A stretch of 64,000 nt of DNA from Euglena gracilis (GCA_039621445.1 CP154955.1:15064465-15128464), one strand, 5' to 3'. Numbered from the stretch's first letter, positions 1 to 11,363 are shown. Notes: generated by a model from the sequence alone, not told the origin. A program made the numbers and translations.

Positions 1-150
1 TGCACGCACACCGCAATCACAGCATCACAACACATAACACACATAACATGCCATGTGTGTTATGTGTTGTGTTTGTGAGTTGTGTGTTGTGTGTCTATGT
101 GTTGTGTGTGTGTGTGTGTGTGTTCTGTGTTGTGTTGTCTTGTGTCCGGT
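1..150. repeat. GT-rich low-complexity tract
   Basis: Imperfect TGTGTTG/GT repeats run through this stretch. Reading frames across it are open only because the repeat contains no stop codons. Confidence 0.8.
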
Positions 151-162
151 AACATCCGACAG

Positions 163-262
163 AGAAATTCAAACATTTGTTGCCGAGAGATCTAGCAGCA
201 GAACAGAGGACCTGTCATCTTTGGCAGCGTTCTTCAAAGAATTACATGCATTTGCACGTTTG
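163..262 (+). CDS. Candidate internal exon, function unknown
   Basis: The frame after an AG at 161-162 reads as ordinary protein (REIQTFVAERSSSRTEDLSS, then AAFFKELHAFARL) and ends at a GT donor (TTTG|GTGGGG). Composition is balanced and unlike the GC-rich sequence that follows. The upstream side is GT repeat, so the acceptor is weak. No homology is recognised. It could be a chance open stretch or a gene remnant. Confidence 0.22.
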
Positions 263-352
263 GTGGGGGGGTCGACCCCTCCGTGGGGGTTCAATTCAAG
301 TTTTGGGGAACCCGCCCACCCACTCGCGAACCCCCCCCCCCAGGGGGTTCAC

Positions 353-446
353 ATAGGTCAGCAACTGAGTGAATGGTCAGTGTATCCTCTGAAGGGAAGA
401 TTGTAGGGCCACTTTGCAACTTAACTTTGATCGATTGTTGGTGAAC
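353..446 (-). CDS. Candidate internal exon, function unknown
   Basis: On the minus strand an AG at 448-447 is followed by a coding-like frame (VHQQSIKVKLQSGPTIF, then SEDTLTIHSVADL) that reaches a GT donor (CTAT|GTGAAC). The flanks are GC-rich poly-G/C sequence that does not look coding. The family is not recognised. It lies on the opposite strand from the candidate at 163-262, so both cannot belong to one gene. Confidence 0.28.
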
Positions 447-1356
447 CTCAAGTCGCAATGTAATGTGGGTGCACGTATCGCCCTCCCTTGCGCCTATCAC
501 AGAGCCGGAGGCCAATCCGCCCCCACCCCGGCCAACCTCTGGGGGCATCTCGACCGCTGCCCACCGCACGCACCGGCCGAGAGGGGCAGCCGCGCGACGG
601 CCCCCTCGCGGAGACACCCCCCGGCCGAGGGGGTGGGCAACGGAGGTCGGGGGCCTGCGGAGTGGCATGGGAGGGGGTACCTTGGGGGATGCCACCAGGC
701 TAATGTTACCACACCCGGGGGGGGGGGGGGTTGCCCTGGGCTGCAGGGTGCCTGCCCACAGCAGGCACACGTCTTCGTCGGGGGGGGGGGGTCGGTGTGG
801 ATCCTAGAAGACCCAGCCAACCCAAGGAAATGAACCCTTGAAAATGGTTCTTTTCGGGCCCCAGCTGCCTTCTGCGCCGACAGGGGGGGGGGGGGGGATT
901 AAACCCACCTAAACCCAATCCCTGAAATTGCGGGTGGGGGACCTGAAGGACCCTGGGGATGCCGCAGGCAGGCAAGAAAAAGGTACTGACCGGACACCCT
1001 CCCCAGGGGTGGGGGTCAAGGGGGGCAGGCCCAACCGGCTATTGGGTTGGACCCAGCCAGCACCTGAAAACAGGCGAACGAAATGCCCCGTTGGATTTTG
1101 TGTTTCGCCCAAACTTTTGAGGTGAAAGCCCAAAAAACCCCTCGAAAAGCCATTTTGGGTTCTTCGACCTCTTTTATCAAAGAGTTTTTCAGTGCTTTGG
1201 ACCGAAATTTTTGGGGGGTCCAGCCCGGCTTTGCCGGGCGACGGAAAAAAAATGGAGTTCCATTCCACCCTGGGGAGGGTCTGCAGCCCGGCTAGGATCT
1301 GTTGGCTTAAAAAAAAAAAAATGCTGCTGCCTGGTACACTTCCAGGGTCGGGTGGG
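447..1356. other. GC-rich stretch, no gene seen
   Basis: Runs of G or C of 7-12 bases interrupt every frame's coding character. No splice-bounded coding island, RNA gene or terminal inverted repeat was found. Confidence 0.6.
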
Positions 1357-2672
1357 GTCGCTGAGCTCTTGTCTCTTTAGAGTAAGAGCGAAGCTTACCC
1401 CTGGGGAAAAGGGGGGGGGTCGGACCCCCCCGCCCCCCCCCCTCTGGGTAGACCGTGAAAACTGCGGATTGTCACCATGATCCCGGCCCCGTTCCCGGAC
1501 TTTTTTTTCAATTGCGAACCTAACTCCCCGCCAGGCCCAAGTTATTCACGCGCGAAGGGGTCCAAACCGGGTAGGATTGGCCCGCCGCCCTCCTCTTCCG
1601 CCAGGGTCCAAAAATCGGTCAAAAAATCGATTTTTCGAAAATATATACTCAAGAAAAAGTACATTATTTCCGGAAATGTCGGTTCGACGAAATGTACCCC
1701 TGGAGGCCCTCTATCGGCCCTCTATCGCCCCCCGTTTGCCGTTTTGGCTGCCGACATGCCTGGCCCGTGTTTCGGCGCGCTTCTTGCGGCCCAAAACGGC
1801 CATTTTGGGGCGTTTTTCTGGCCGTTTTTTGGTCAAAAAATTGATTTTTTCAAAATGTCTCGACAATGAAGGAAAATCAAAGAAAATGTCCGGAGAGCAA
1901 AAATGAAGCCGTTGGAATGCCCTATCCAAACATGGTTTACTTCCCCCCCAACTCTTCATGCAGCCTAAATTACGGCCATTTTTCGGCCCATTTTGGGGTC
2001 AAAGGATCGAGATTTCCAAAATATCTCGAAAATGAAGCAAAATCAAGGAAATGTCAGGAGACCTGATTTGAAGCCCTTAGAATGCCCTATCCAACGGTAC
2101 ATTTCCCCACAACTCCCCGCCAAGCCCGAAATATGGCCGATTTACGGCCCAAAACAGCGCGGCAGGCTTGCGCCGTTTTCGGCCCCGTTTTGGGGTCAAA
2201 AAATCATTTTTTTTCTAAAATTGCTCAAAAATGGTCGGGAATCAAAGGAAATGTCTGGAAACCCTGAAAATCCTCTATCTGGCAGTACTTTGATTTCCCC
2301 GCAACTCCCCTTTTCGGCCAAAAAGTCGAAAAAATCAAAAAAATTTGCCCAAAACGATGTTATTTGGCCTCCCAGACCCAAAAGCTGTTTTTGAGCCGAA
2401 AATGATCGTTTTCCGACCTGCCAGCGCCCCGTTTTGGGCCTGAAACCAATGGACTTTAGGTCAAAATAAGGTCGAAAAAGTCGGAAAAAAATCGGGAAAA
2501 AATTACCCAAAACGATGTGTTTTGGCCTCCCGGACACAGAAAACCTGTTTTTAGGCCGAAAACGAGCGTTTTTCGACCCCCGGCGCATCATTATAAGCAA
2601 TCTGAAACCTGCAGGCTAGGGTTTTTTGGCCATCCACTACGTGCAAGTCCCATTAAGAGCTCAAAACCTGGT
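1357..2672 (+). repeat. Large interspersed repeat, copy A1 (unclassified TIR-like element)
   Basis: The copy starts with GTCGCTGAGCTCTT followed by a GTAAGAGCGAAGCTTACC hairpin, and ends with AAGAGCTC...ACCTGG. Both ends carry an inverted GCTGAGCTCTT-like word. Inside are about 190-bp modules around GAAATGTCCGGAGAC and about 165-bp modules around GGCCTCCCAGACCC. The same order recurs at 57312-59120, and in reverse at 2830-4670 and 31508-32055. No transposase is present, so the element is non-autonomous. Superfamily unknown. Confidence 0.7.
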
Positions 2673-2829
2673 CCGGCTGGAGAAATTCTCTGGAGGGGGG
2701 TCGAAAATGCCCTGACCCCGCCCAAAAAATAAGACCTCCCCCTGCCCATTTTCATCAAAAATCCAAAACCCAGATCTCCACCCAAAAATAAGACCCCCTC
2801 GGGATTTTTCAGGGAAATTCAAAAATAGA
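2673..2829. repeat. AATAAGACCC-family repeat fragment
   Basis: Two copies of CCCAAAAAATAAGACC-type sequence lie between repeat copies A1 and A2. Related fragments occur near 5030-5190, 29735-30145 and 37800-38010, so this is an interspersed family. Confidence 0.5.
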
Positions 2830-3056
2830 CCAGGTTTTGAATAGTGCTGAGCCCTTAATGGGACATGCATGTCATGGAAAGCCGAAAGGACTAGCAAATT
2901 ACACTCTTGCAATTTTATGGTGATTTCCAAAGATTATACGGTAATCTCTGAAATGTTATGAAATGTTAACCTCCCCATACACCTCATACCTGTTTTAATG
3001 GATTTTGTTCGACTTTTTCGACACATATGGCACAAAGTGGGGCCCCCATACCTAGG

Positions 3057-3230
3057 GTATGGGGGGGGTATGGGGGGGTATGGGGGGGTATGGGGGGGGT
3101 GGGGGGGGGGGGGGGGGGGTGGGGGGGGGTGGGGGGGGGTGTGGGGGGGGGGTATGGGGGGGGGGGTATGGGGGGGTATGGGGGGGGTAATGGGGGTATG
3201 TGGGGCGTATGGGGGAAGGGTTTGGAGATG
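3057..3230 (+). repeat. G-rich minisatellite (GGGGGGGTAT-type)
   Basis: Irregular TATGGGGGG units and G runs up to about 19 long. The G strand could fold into quadruplexes. Glycine-, tryptophan- or proline-rich open frames here are artefacts. Confidence 0.85.
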
Positions 3231-3248
3231 TTGTTGATGAGGTTTATG

Positions 3249-3690
3249 GCCCCTGGAACACTTGCATACGTCGTGGGATTTGACCACAAAGCGCGATTTG
3301 GCCACAAAAACAGATCGGTAGACAAGGATGAGGTTATTTTATTGCGGGGGGGGGTCCGGGGGGGGGGGAGCCCCCCCCCCCGGGCACTCGAACAGTTGCA
3401 TACGTCCCGCGATTTGACCGCAAAGCGCGATTTGGCCACAAAAACAGATCGGTAGACAAGGATGAGGTTATTTTTTTGCCGGGGGGGGTCCGGGGGGGGG
3501 CGGGAGCCCCCCCCCGGGCACTCGAACAGTTGCATACGTCCCGCGATTTGACCACAAAGCGCGATTTGGCCACAAAAACAGATCGGTAGTCAAGGATGAG
3601 GTTATTTTTTTGCCGGGGGGGGTCCGGCGGGGGGGCGGGAGCCCCCCCCCCGGGCACTCGAACAGTTGCATACGTCCCGCGATTTGACCA
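3249..3690 (+). repeat. 134-bp tandem repeat, about 3.3 units
   Basis: The word TTGCATACGTC recurs at 3262, 3396, 3530 and 3666, giving periods of 134, 134 and 136. Each unit contains GATTTGACCACAAAGCGCG, a GATCGGTAGACAAGG block and a G run followed by a C run. The last unit diverges at about 3688. No coding meaning is apparent. Confidence 0.85.
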
Positions 3691-3743
3691 CAAAAGGGTC
3701 CAGGAGGCCAAAAAAAACGCTTCCGGGCAAAAAGAAATTTTGG

Positions 3744-3945
3744 GGTATGGGGGGGGGATGGGGGAGCATGGGGGGGGGGGGGGTATGGGGGGGGTATGGG
3801 GGGGGTGGGGGGGGGTATGGGGGGGTGGGGTATGGGGGGGGTATGGGGGGGTGTGGGGTATGGGGGGGGTATGGGGGGGGTATGGGGGGGGTATGGGGGG
3901 GGTATGGGGGGGGTATGGGGTATGGGGGGGGTATGGGGGCCCCAC
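3744..3945 (+). repeat. G-rich minisatellite, second block
   Basis: GTATGGGGGG units like those at 3057-3230 resume after the 134-bp array and end at GGGGCCCCACTTTGTGCC. That sequence mirrors GGCACAAAGTGGGGCCCC just before the first block, so the whole insert is bounded by an inverted repeat. Confidence 0.8.
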
Positions 3946-4730
3946 TTTGTGCCATGACTCTTTTTCGACCCGTTTTTGACCCCAAGTCGGTGGTTTCGGG
4001 CCCAAAACAGGGCGCTGGCGGGTCGAAAAAAACGCTCATTTTCGGCTCGAAAACAGCTTTTGCGGGCCTGGAAGGCCAAAAAAACATCGTTTTGGGCAAA
4101 AAAAAAACTTTTCCGACTTTTTTCGACGTTTTTGACCCGTTTTTGACCCAAAGTCGGACGGTGGAAAAAATGTACAAAATGGCCGAAATTGGCCAAAAAA
4201 AACGGCCATATCTCGGGCTAGGCGGTGAGCTGCGTGGAAACCCAAATACCAGTAGATAGAGCGCTCCGAGAGCTTCAATTTAGGTCTCCAGACATTTCCT
4301 TTGATTTTTGCATCATTTTCGAGAAATTTTGAAAACATTCATTTTTTGACCGCCCACCCCCCGAAAATGGCGAAGTCGGACAGTGGGAAAAGTGTACAGA
4401 ACGGCCAAATTGGCCGAAAAACGACCGTATCTCGGGCTGGGCGGGGAGTTGCGGGGAAATCAAAATACCGGTACATGGGGCATTCCAAGGGCTTCAGATT
4501 AGGTCTCCGGACATTTCCTTTGAGTTTGCATCATTTTCGATATCCTTTGAAATTTTTGATTTTTTTTTGGCCCGAAATGGCAGAGTCCAAAGGGAGGGGG
4601 GGCTTGAGGGGGAGTTTTGCCCGGGAGGTAAGCTTCGCTCTTACCCATAAAGGGATAAGAGCTCAGCGACCCCCCAAAATGTATATCACAAATAAAGGGC
4701 ATTTTTGTGTCTTTTTTTTATTTTGCCCAT

Positions 4731-4967
4731 CAGGCTTCTTTTTAAGACCCCCGGGGGGGGGGGGTTACCCCCCCACCCTCCCAGGGGGGGGAGGGAAACC
4801 CCCCGGGGGGGGGGGGGGGGGCGGGGACCCCCCCCAAAAACGGGCCCGTTAAAGGCAATTTTCAAAAATTTTCGGCGCTTCGCGCCGAAAAGGTATACCC
4901 AGCGCCTCCGGCGCGGGGACCCCCCACCGGGGGGGGGGGGGGGTCAGGTGACTTAAAAAGAAGCCTG
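4731..4967. mobile_element. hAT-like MITE, TSD TTGCCCAT
   Basis: A 16-bp perfect terminal inverted repeat is present: CAGGCTTCTTTTTAAG on the left and its complement on the right. An 8-bp direct duplication TTGCCCAT flanks it at 4723-4730 and 4968-4975. An 8-bp TSD and CAGG-type ends are typical of the hAT superfamily. The 237-bp interior holds poly-G/C blocks and a central hairpin (TTCGGCG CTTCG CGCCGAA) and has no coding capacity. Confidence 0.85.
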
Positions 4968-4975
4968 TTGCCCAT

Positions 4976-5295
4976 CTCGCATGTGTTAACTTGGATTTTT
5001 TTTCCAGACAATTTTTGAAGATTGCCCAAAAAAATGCTCTTTTTTGGACCTATATTTGGATCTCCCGTGGGAAAGCTTTTTTCAGTTGAATTTTTCAGCA
5101 AAAATTTAAAAAGGAGACCCAAAGTAAGACCCCCTTGGGATTTTTAGCAACGGAAAAAAGTAGACCCAGGGTCTAATTTGGGGGGGTAACTTGCCCCCTT
5201 CTTGCCCAAAGCACCCTGGGGTGGGACCTTCCTTAAAAAAGAAGTGTGGATGCAATTGTGATTGGCATCCGGGGGAAATCGGGCTGCAAAGGAGG
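4976..5295. repeat. AAGACCC-family repeat fragment and unassigned sequence
   Basis: GGAGACCCAAAGTAAGACCC and AGACCCAGGGTCTAATTTGGGGGGG near 5110-5190 match the AATAAGACCC family. Nothing coding was seen. Confidence 0.45.
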
Positions 5296-5326
5296 GGAAC
5301 CAAAGATTTTGCGATGTTAACAAAAT

Positions 5327-5500
5327 TCAGAAGCGCTGACCGGTGCACATCAAAAAGCTAACCGACCGTTGTCTAGGGTGGGGCACATATTGCACGGAAA
5401 TCGCCCACTTCCATGTTGTAGAGCACGGTTTTGCTACAATGTCATAGCTGGCCCAGCCCGAGGCCAGAGCACATCCCAGAAAACGGCGGGTCATTCTTTC
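5327..5500 (-). CDS. Candidate exon, function unknown
   Basis: On the minus strand an AG (GTGTTCAG|G) is followed by a frame reading VTERMTRRFLGCALASGW and SYDIVAKPCSTTWKWAISV, which closes at a stop at 5327. GC and residue mix look coding, but the plus strand is also open here (from 5369). The acceptor is poor in pyrimidines. No family recognised. Confidence 0.2.
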   Translation of the reverse strand, partial: ERMTRRFLGCALASGWASYDIVAKPCSTTWKWAISVQYVPHPRQRSVSFLMCTGQRF

Positions 5501-8187
5501 TGTGACCCTGAACACTTGATATTGAAGAACGCGAAAGCATTATTCCTTCCCTGGAAAATGCTTGAGCTAAATCAGCACAAGAAGTGAGAAAGACAAACCT
5601 GATCCGGTGACTCTGGGAGACAGAATTCAGTAGTTTTGCTGTCCACCTCCTTGGAAGAATTCACCGGAGAATACAGAAAATTCCTGGTATGAGTTGGGTG
5701 TCACCGCGGTGTGTCTTGGACGGGGGGGGGGGGGCTTTAAAGCAGCTCACCGCCTCGTGCAGGGGCCCAGCAAAGTTGAATTCCGATGGGGCATGCCGCC
5801 GTCTATGCACTACCCAAGCACCAAGCACGACCGGCAAGCCGAGGGAACGAGCGAACAATGGCACGTGTGCCGTCGTGGATGGCGGGGGAGGGGGGGGCCG
5901 GCGCCGGCTGTACAGCGATGGGTGGGCCGGGGGCCCCCCAACAGGCACCGGATGGGCGGTCTGACAGGCTTCTGTCACTACCCCCGCCCCCGCCCCCCCG
6001 ATGCGATTGGCCCGGGCCACGATTGAAGGTAAGGCCCCCGGGGGGGGGGGGCAACCTAATGGGGCCAAGTTTGCACGTTGAGAATGTCGGCGGGCCACGC
6101 GCAAAACAGGCCAAAAAAAAGCGTAAAAACTGCGGGCCAAGATGGCAAGTCAAAGCCAAAGGCGAACTTTACGGGGGAGAAGTTTGCACATATAAGAAGG
6201 AGGCGGGCCAAGCACCCAGGGGGGCCGGGGGGTCACCCAGACCCCCCCCCAACAGTTGTATTGGCCCCAGTGTCTGCCACCCAAACCGCCCCACCGACAG
6301 GGGCAGCGCCGTTGAGGGACAAACACGCAGAAGCCTCAGCTCTGCCGGTCCAGCCGGATTTCGCCCAGTTTTCCGGAGCAAATCCGCCAGCGGCGCACTG
6401 TCCAAAGTCCCAATCATTCTCAGTGAACGTCGGACATCGTCCGCTGATCAAAGCCTGGCTGGGGAAACCTCGCGGCCGTCCTGCCCCGGGGAACGAGTTT
6501 GTAACGGGGCTCCGAGGGGGGGGGGGGGTATAGCCAAACAAAAGGAGCGGTCAGTCCCACAGGGAACATGGGCCCCCACAGGGAGGATCGTGGTGACAAA
6601 GAGAAGTGGGAAGGTTCGACAAGCCATGTGTTTGGCACTCATTTTGCTTCGGTCCCTCCTCTTCACCTGCGTTCAAAGCAAAGTGCTGCTCGGACGTGGC
6701 CACCACCAACCTGATGAGATTCTGACAAGCCAAAAATGCGTTAAAAACCTCTTTTCCACCTCGGCGCACAGCACTGGAGGAAAATTTTTTTCCAGTCGAG
6801 GGGACCCCCAGACCGCCCCCCAGGGGGAGGGGGGTCTAGCTAGTCCGTTTTTCCTGTGTCTAGCAAAATGGCTAGCCAGTGGACCCCCCGGGGTTCTTAA
6901 GCAAAAGCCTGATCCAAATCGCCATGTCAATCTGTCCCCACGACACGGGTGTCCCTTTCGCAGGTACCTAAGCCCAACTAACGTGGCATTGCACGTACGG
7001 CATTGCAACCCAAACCAAACCAGACCAGACCAAACCAAACCAGGCTCCACCACCTCCAAACCAAAATGAACACGCGCCATTCCACCTGGCCAAAATCATT
7101 CTGGGAGGTCGCTCCCAAGTTTATGTTCGCTGTAAGGGTAAATACAATGCTGCCAAAAAAGCTCACCACACAGGTGCAAGAGCTTCCAGGAAATCCAGCA
7201 GCAGTATTGCCGAACCTGCCGGAGCCCAAGCCACAGACCGCAGAGAAGAGGGGCGATATATTCCTCGCCCTTGCCTTCAAGGGAGGGCAGAGGGGGTGGG
7301 AAGGGGGGTCTGACCCGATTTGTATAACACATAAATGGCTGGGGCTGGCCGTGGGGTGGGTACAGCAATGGCCAGCCGTTGCTGGGGAGTGATGGTTGTA
7401 TGGGGCCGGGGGGGGGGGGGGGGGAGGGCTGATTGGTGGGTGGCGTGCCATGACCGGTCGTTAGCTGGCGATGGGGACCGGCCTGCCTCCGGCAGGGTTC
7501 GATATAAGGGCGGGCGGGGGGGGGGGGGGGGGCCTTGGTGCGGGGGGGGGGGGGGGGGGGGGGGGGGGGAGACACCCCTCTCTGCAAAACAGTCGCGCCG
7601 TCTGGGTGACCCCCAAAAAAAATCGGCCGAAAATGCCACTTTGGGGACTGTCTGGGCAAGGATGGGTCAGAAATGCCAAACGTGTTCGGCACAAAGCGTC
7701 GGAAATGGTTCCTTGGCCAGAGAGGGAGGTTGGTCCGGAGGTTGCCCCCCCCCCCTCTACCCCAACACCCTCCTTGTGCCGAACCCTGCCCCCCCCCCGG
7801 TCCTTCCACTGCAGCCCGAGCTGTATGCCAGCCGGACCCCCCCATCCAAGCGAAGAATGTACAAAGCTGGGCAGGCAAGCTGTCAGGCAGGGCTGGGCAG
7901 GGTTGGAAAGGCCGGGCAGGAGGGGGCGGGTCCACCCCCCCCCACCCGCCGTGACAGCGTGGAAGGGTTTGCGAGTTCCGGCACCCGTGCTCCGGCCGAA
8001 GGTTTCTGAATTGACTGCTCTTCCGAAATGGCGGGCCTTCACTCCCCCTCTCTGGAGCAGCACGTGAAGCCCGGAAGCCCTGTGGGCTTCACCCCCACCC
8101 CCCTGGTGGGGGGGGGCACCCCGCCCTTTCTGGGGTGGTGGCACCCCCCATCCTCTGTCAGCACCTTCGGCGCCGAATGAAATTTCC
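5501..8187. other. GC-rich region, no supported gene
   Basis: The long open frames (for example 5786-7069 plus and 7096-7935 minus) are proline/glycine-rich and cross poly-G tracts, so I treat them as composition artefacts. A short CCAAA repeat lies near 7003-7050 and very long G runs near 7515-7570. Around 6600-6790 and 7070-7260 composition is more coding-like on both strands, but no splice-bounded exon could be chosen. Confidence 0.5.
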
Positions 8188-8195
8188 CCTGCCAA

Positions 8196-8666
8196 CAGGG
8201 ATTTCTTAAGGACCCCCCCCCCAAGGGGGGTCCAGCCTCTGGCTGGCAAAAGGGCTGTTGGCCGGAAACGAGCTGCTGGCTGGACCCCCCCCCCAGGGGA
8301 TAAAGGGGATAGGGGAGGGGGGTCTGGGACTGGGGGGGGGGGCTGAACTGGGCTGGGCTGTCGACGAAAAAAAAACAGAATTTTCCAAAAACCTTTTTGC
8401 CTTCTCGACATTTTGATGGATGGAGCTAGATCAAGGCAGGAGGAAGCTGTGATGAGAAAAAAAAATGCAAGGGATAGGTGAGCTGGGCAGCCCAGTTGGC
8501 TGGCAGCCTGTGGCCCGGTGGCACGGCTGCCGGCCGCAGGCTGGACCCAACTTTATTTCACTCGACCCCCCCCCCGGGGGGGAGGGTTCCCAGCCCCGAT
8601 TCGAACTACTGGCTGGCTGCCCCCCCCCGGGGGGATGGGGTCCCCTCTGGCTTAAGAAATCACTTG
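8196..8666. mobile_element. hAT-like MITE, TSD CCTGCCAA
   Basis: The left end is CAGGGATTTCTTAAG. The right end, reverse-complemented, is CAAGTGATTTCTTAAG. The 8-bp duplication CCTGCCAA lies at 8188-8195 and 8667-8674. The 471-bp interior is GC-rich with poly-G/C blocks and has no transposase. Confidence 0.72.
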
Positions 8667-8870
8667 CCTGCCAAGTACTGTGGAAGGTGGAGGGTTAACC
8701 CCAGGCCTTCCCGTTCCCTGGAGAAGAATGGCGCCTGGAGGGACGAATGACCAACTTTTCGTGGGGATAGTGGTTGCTGACTGGTTTTATGGACGTGCCT
8801 TTGACGCCAGGTCACGGTGCTGATTATTGCTTGGGATCGACCAAAAAAAAAAAGTCCAGTCAGTCAGACC

Positions 8871-9182
8871 CATGCAACTCTTACCAACCCTGACCCTGAG
8901 GAGGGGGGCACTTTCACTCCTCCAAAACCAGTCAGTTACTGTTTATGAAAACCAGTCTAACTGCCCGAGGGGAGGGGTCGGCCACTCTGGAATCCTAGGG
9001 GTAACTGACCACACAAATGGCCAATTTTTTTCGGCGCTTTGGAGCCAGGTTCAGTGGCTTTAAACCTTTTTCCCCCCAATCCCCAACGACCCGGGGTAAC
9101 AGGTCAAAAACCAGCCAGGCGCTCTGAAGAACCCCCCCCAGTCACGGGGGGGGGGGGGGGGCAGTGGCTAAGTGATTGCACA
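8871..9182. mobile_element. hAT-like MITE of the CAATTG family, TSD GTCAGACC
   Basis: Left end CATGCAACTCTTACCAACCC; right end, reversed, TGTGCAATCACTTAGCC. The 8-bp duplication GTCAGACC is at 8863-8870 and 9183-9190. Internal AAAACCAGTCAG...TCGGCCACTCTGGAATCC blocks are shared with copies at 47460, 57901 and 59121. A degenerate GGCGC hairpin sits near the centre. Confidence 0.75.
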
Positions 9183-9295
9183 GTCAGACCACTCGGTTGC
9201 TCAGGGGGAGATCCACCTTGACCATCGGGAGAAACACAAATACATTTTTTCCCCAAAAGAAACGCATGGACATTGACTTACACTGAGGCTTGAAA

Positions 9296-9425
9296 AAAAC
9301 AAATATATGTAAAAATAAATATATAAATATAACTATATTATATGTTATATATAAATATATAAAATATATAATTATGATTATATTATTAACAAAATATTAA
9401 TTATATTAATAAATTAATTAGTATA
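9296..9425. repeat. AT-rich low-complexity tract
   Basis: TATA/ATTA-rich sequence resumes at 9704-9790 beyond an inserted MITE, so both parts were probably one tract. Confidence 0.8.
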
Positions 9426-9703
9426 GGCAGCAAGATTCTACTTGCCCCCCCCCCCCGGGGGTGCCAAGTATAATCTCCAGGGGGGGGGGTTCGAGCAGCA
9501 TAACCCGCATCCGACATTACCCCCGTTTAGGTGCTGCGGGGCCCCGGAACCCTAAATTGCCCCAAAATTTGTTCGCCGTGAGGCTTAACTTCTTCCTAAA
9601 TTCCGGAAAGGGAGCACCACCGGTCGGACGCATGGGATGCAACTCGGACCTCCCCTGGAGATTCTACTTGGCCCCCCCCGGGGGGGCCAAATAGAATCTT
9701 GCC
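9426..9703. mobile_element. MITE-like insertion in the AT tract
   Basis: Inverted ends (GGCAGCAAGATTCTACTTG on the left; CAAATAGAATCTTGCC on the right) bound 278 bp of GC-rich sequence. The flanks TTAGTATA (9418-9425) and TTATTATA (9704-9711) form a near-perfect 8-bp duplication with one mismatch. AT-rich flanks make this duplication less convincing than the others. Part of the end sequence recurs internally, which suggests nesting. Confidence 0.55.
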
Positions 9704-9790
9704 TTATTATAATATAATTGAATTAATTATATTAAAAATAAAATATATAATTATATAAAAATGCATATATAAAATATATTCAAATACGGG

Positions 9791-11235
9791 AGACGTTGAG
9801 AAATTGCTCTCCAGAAAAAAATCGCTGGACTGGACACTTGCCAGCGAAGGGAAAAGGGTCACTGGCACCCCCTGCTCAGACAGACGCCACCTCCTTTAGC
9901 ACCTCGGGATTCCCACACTTCCGCGTTAAAAGCGACGCCTTGCCACCCGCCCGTTTCCCATTCTCCTCCCAACAGAGCTGCCTGGCCCGGCCCCGGACAC
10001 CCCAGGCAAGTCAGCCAGTGGGCAGAGGGCCTTGCGGAGGAGGAGGCGACGGTCCCAAAACTCGAGGCCCATCGGCTACAGCACCTGACGCAACGAGGGG
10101 GGACTCCAGCGGGGGGGGGGGGGGGGGAAGAGTGACGAAAAGACAGCCACATGATAACTACCGGGGGGGGAATTGAAGCTAGATAAAATTAGGCCCGACA
10201 AAATTGGAAGCCGAAAAAATTGGTGCCAAACCTGAAAACGGCCCGGAAAAAATTGGCAGGTTTTGTTTGCAAGATGACTGGAAAAGGGGTGATTTTCAAA
10301 ATTTTGAGGCAGGATTTTCAAAAAAGGCCCGGAAAAATTTGGCAGGATTTCTGTACGCCAATTTTTTCCCAATCATTTTTTTCGGCATCCAATTTCCCCC
10401 CCCCCCCGGTATGTGTCCCTCCCAGGGGAAACAGCCACATAACAGGTTCTGCGGAACCAGCAGGGCAGCCAGTGGCATCCAGCATCAGGCCACAGGGTAT
10501 TACCTTCCCCTGTCCAAGGCACGCCAATGTTCAGGAATGTGTTGTTTGACAGGGGGGAGGGTCAACAACACAGCGTGCCAATGCCACCACAATTCAATGA
10601 ATAGCTTCAGGCAGCGTTCCGGAAAAGTGCCATTAACACGGGGGGTGTGCAAACGGCACGGTGTGTCTGTCTTGGACGGGGGGTAAATGAGCAGGGAGGA
10701 GGGGGGTCTGGACCCCCTCCCATCCCCCCGTTAGTGGGTTGGGCCAGAGGTTTTTTTTTAGGCCCTAGGGGGAGGGACCCGCTCGCTCACCGCCTGGGGG
10801 GGCGGGGGGGGGGGGGGGTGGCGCGGGGGAGACCCACTTTTGGGGGTCAATTCTGGGGTCCAAGGAATTTGCTTTGCACTGAAAACAGAGGAAACCCAAG
10901 CCTCTGGTGAGGTGGGGGGGGCTTGGCCGGGACCCACCCCCTCCCTGAGTGCCGAAAGTTAAAAAAAGAAAAGCTCTGGTCCCGGGTTGAAAACGGTCCA
11001 AAAATCGCGTTTGGGGCCTTTTAAAAAAAAATTGGTCGAAAGATAAAACAAAAAAATTCATCTTCTCTGGTGCAAAACGCCGGAGAATTTTTTGGGGCCC
11101 CAGGGACAGACCCCCCTCTCGGTCCGAAGGGGGGGGGGGTCTGGGACCCCCTCCCCCTTGCAAAACACTGCTGGCTCATACCCTGTCAGACCCCCTTCTT
11201 CTCCTACACCCCTAAACACTCAACACGACCATCAG
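9791..11235. other. Mostly GC-rich, no supported gene
   Basis: AAATTGGCAGG-like repeats lie at about 10180-10370. A TTCCGGAAAAGTGCCATTAACACGGGG unit (about 10618-10678) recurs near 32750 and 53615. Poly-G/C dominates 10680-11160. Confidence 0.5.
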
Positions 11236-11363
11236 AGCGATGCCATTGGATTCAAATTGAGCAGTTCAGTTATTTGAAAAAAAGCTGTTGCAAAACCCAT
11301 GACGATGAATATGATGACAAAGATGAAACACAAGTTTGTGCATTGTGGTGGCAAGAGCACCAA
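11236..11363 (+). CDS. Candidate internal exon, function unknown
   Basis: A pyrimidine-rich stretch (CCCCTTCTTCTCCTACACCCC) precedes CATCAG at 11230-11235. The frame that follows reads RCHWIQIEQFSYLKKSCCKT, then an acidic DDEYDDKDETQVCALWWQEHQ-type segment. It ends at a GT donor (CCAA|GTAAAA). The acidic run and paired tryptophans look like real protein. No family recognised. Confidence 0.35.

Larger units (their letters stand above)
2830..4670 (-). repeat. Large interspersed repeat, copy A2, inverted relative to A1
   Basis: The copy begins with CCAGGTTTTG...GCTGAGCCCTT and ends with the reverse of the hairpin head (GGTAAGCTTCGCTCTTACCC, then GAGCTCAGCGAC). It is tail-to-tail with copy A1, giving a 3.3-kb imperfect inverted arrangement. 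Its interior is interrupted between about 3045 and 3945 by G-rich minisatellites and a 134-bp tandem repeat. Confidence 0.7.

Noticed and set aside
3027-4259. Proline- or glycine/tryptophan-rich frames of 120-240 aa
   Set aside because: They cross G-run minisatellites and a noncoding tandem repeat; composition artefact.
5786-7069. 427-aa plus-strand frame
   Set aside because: Proline/glycine/arginine-rich, crosses many poly-G runs, shows no domain, and other frames are equally open.
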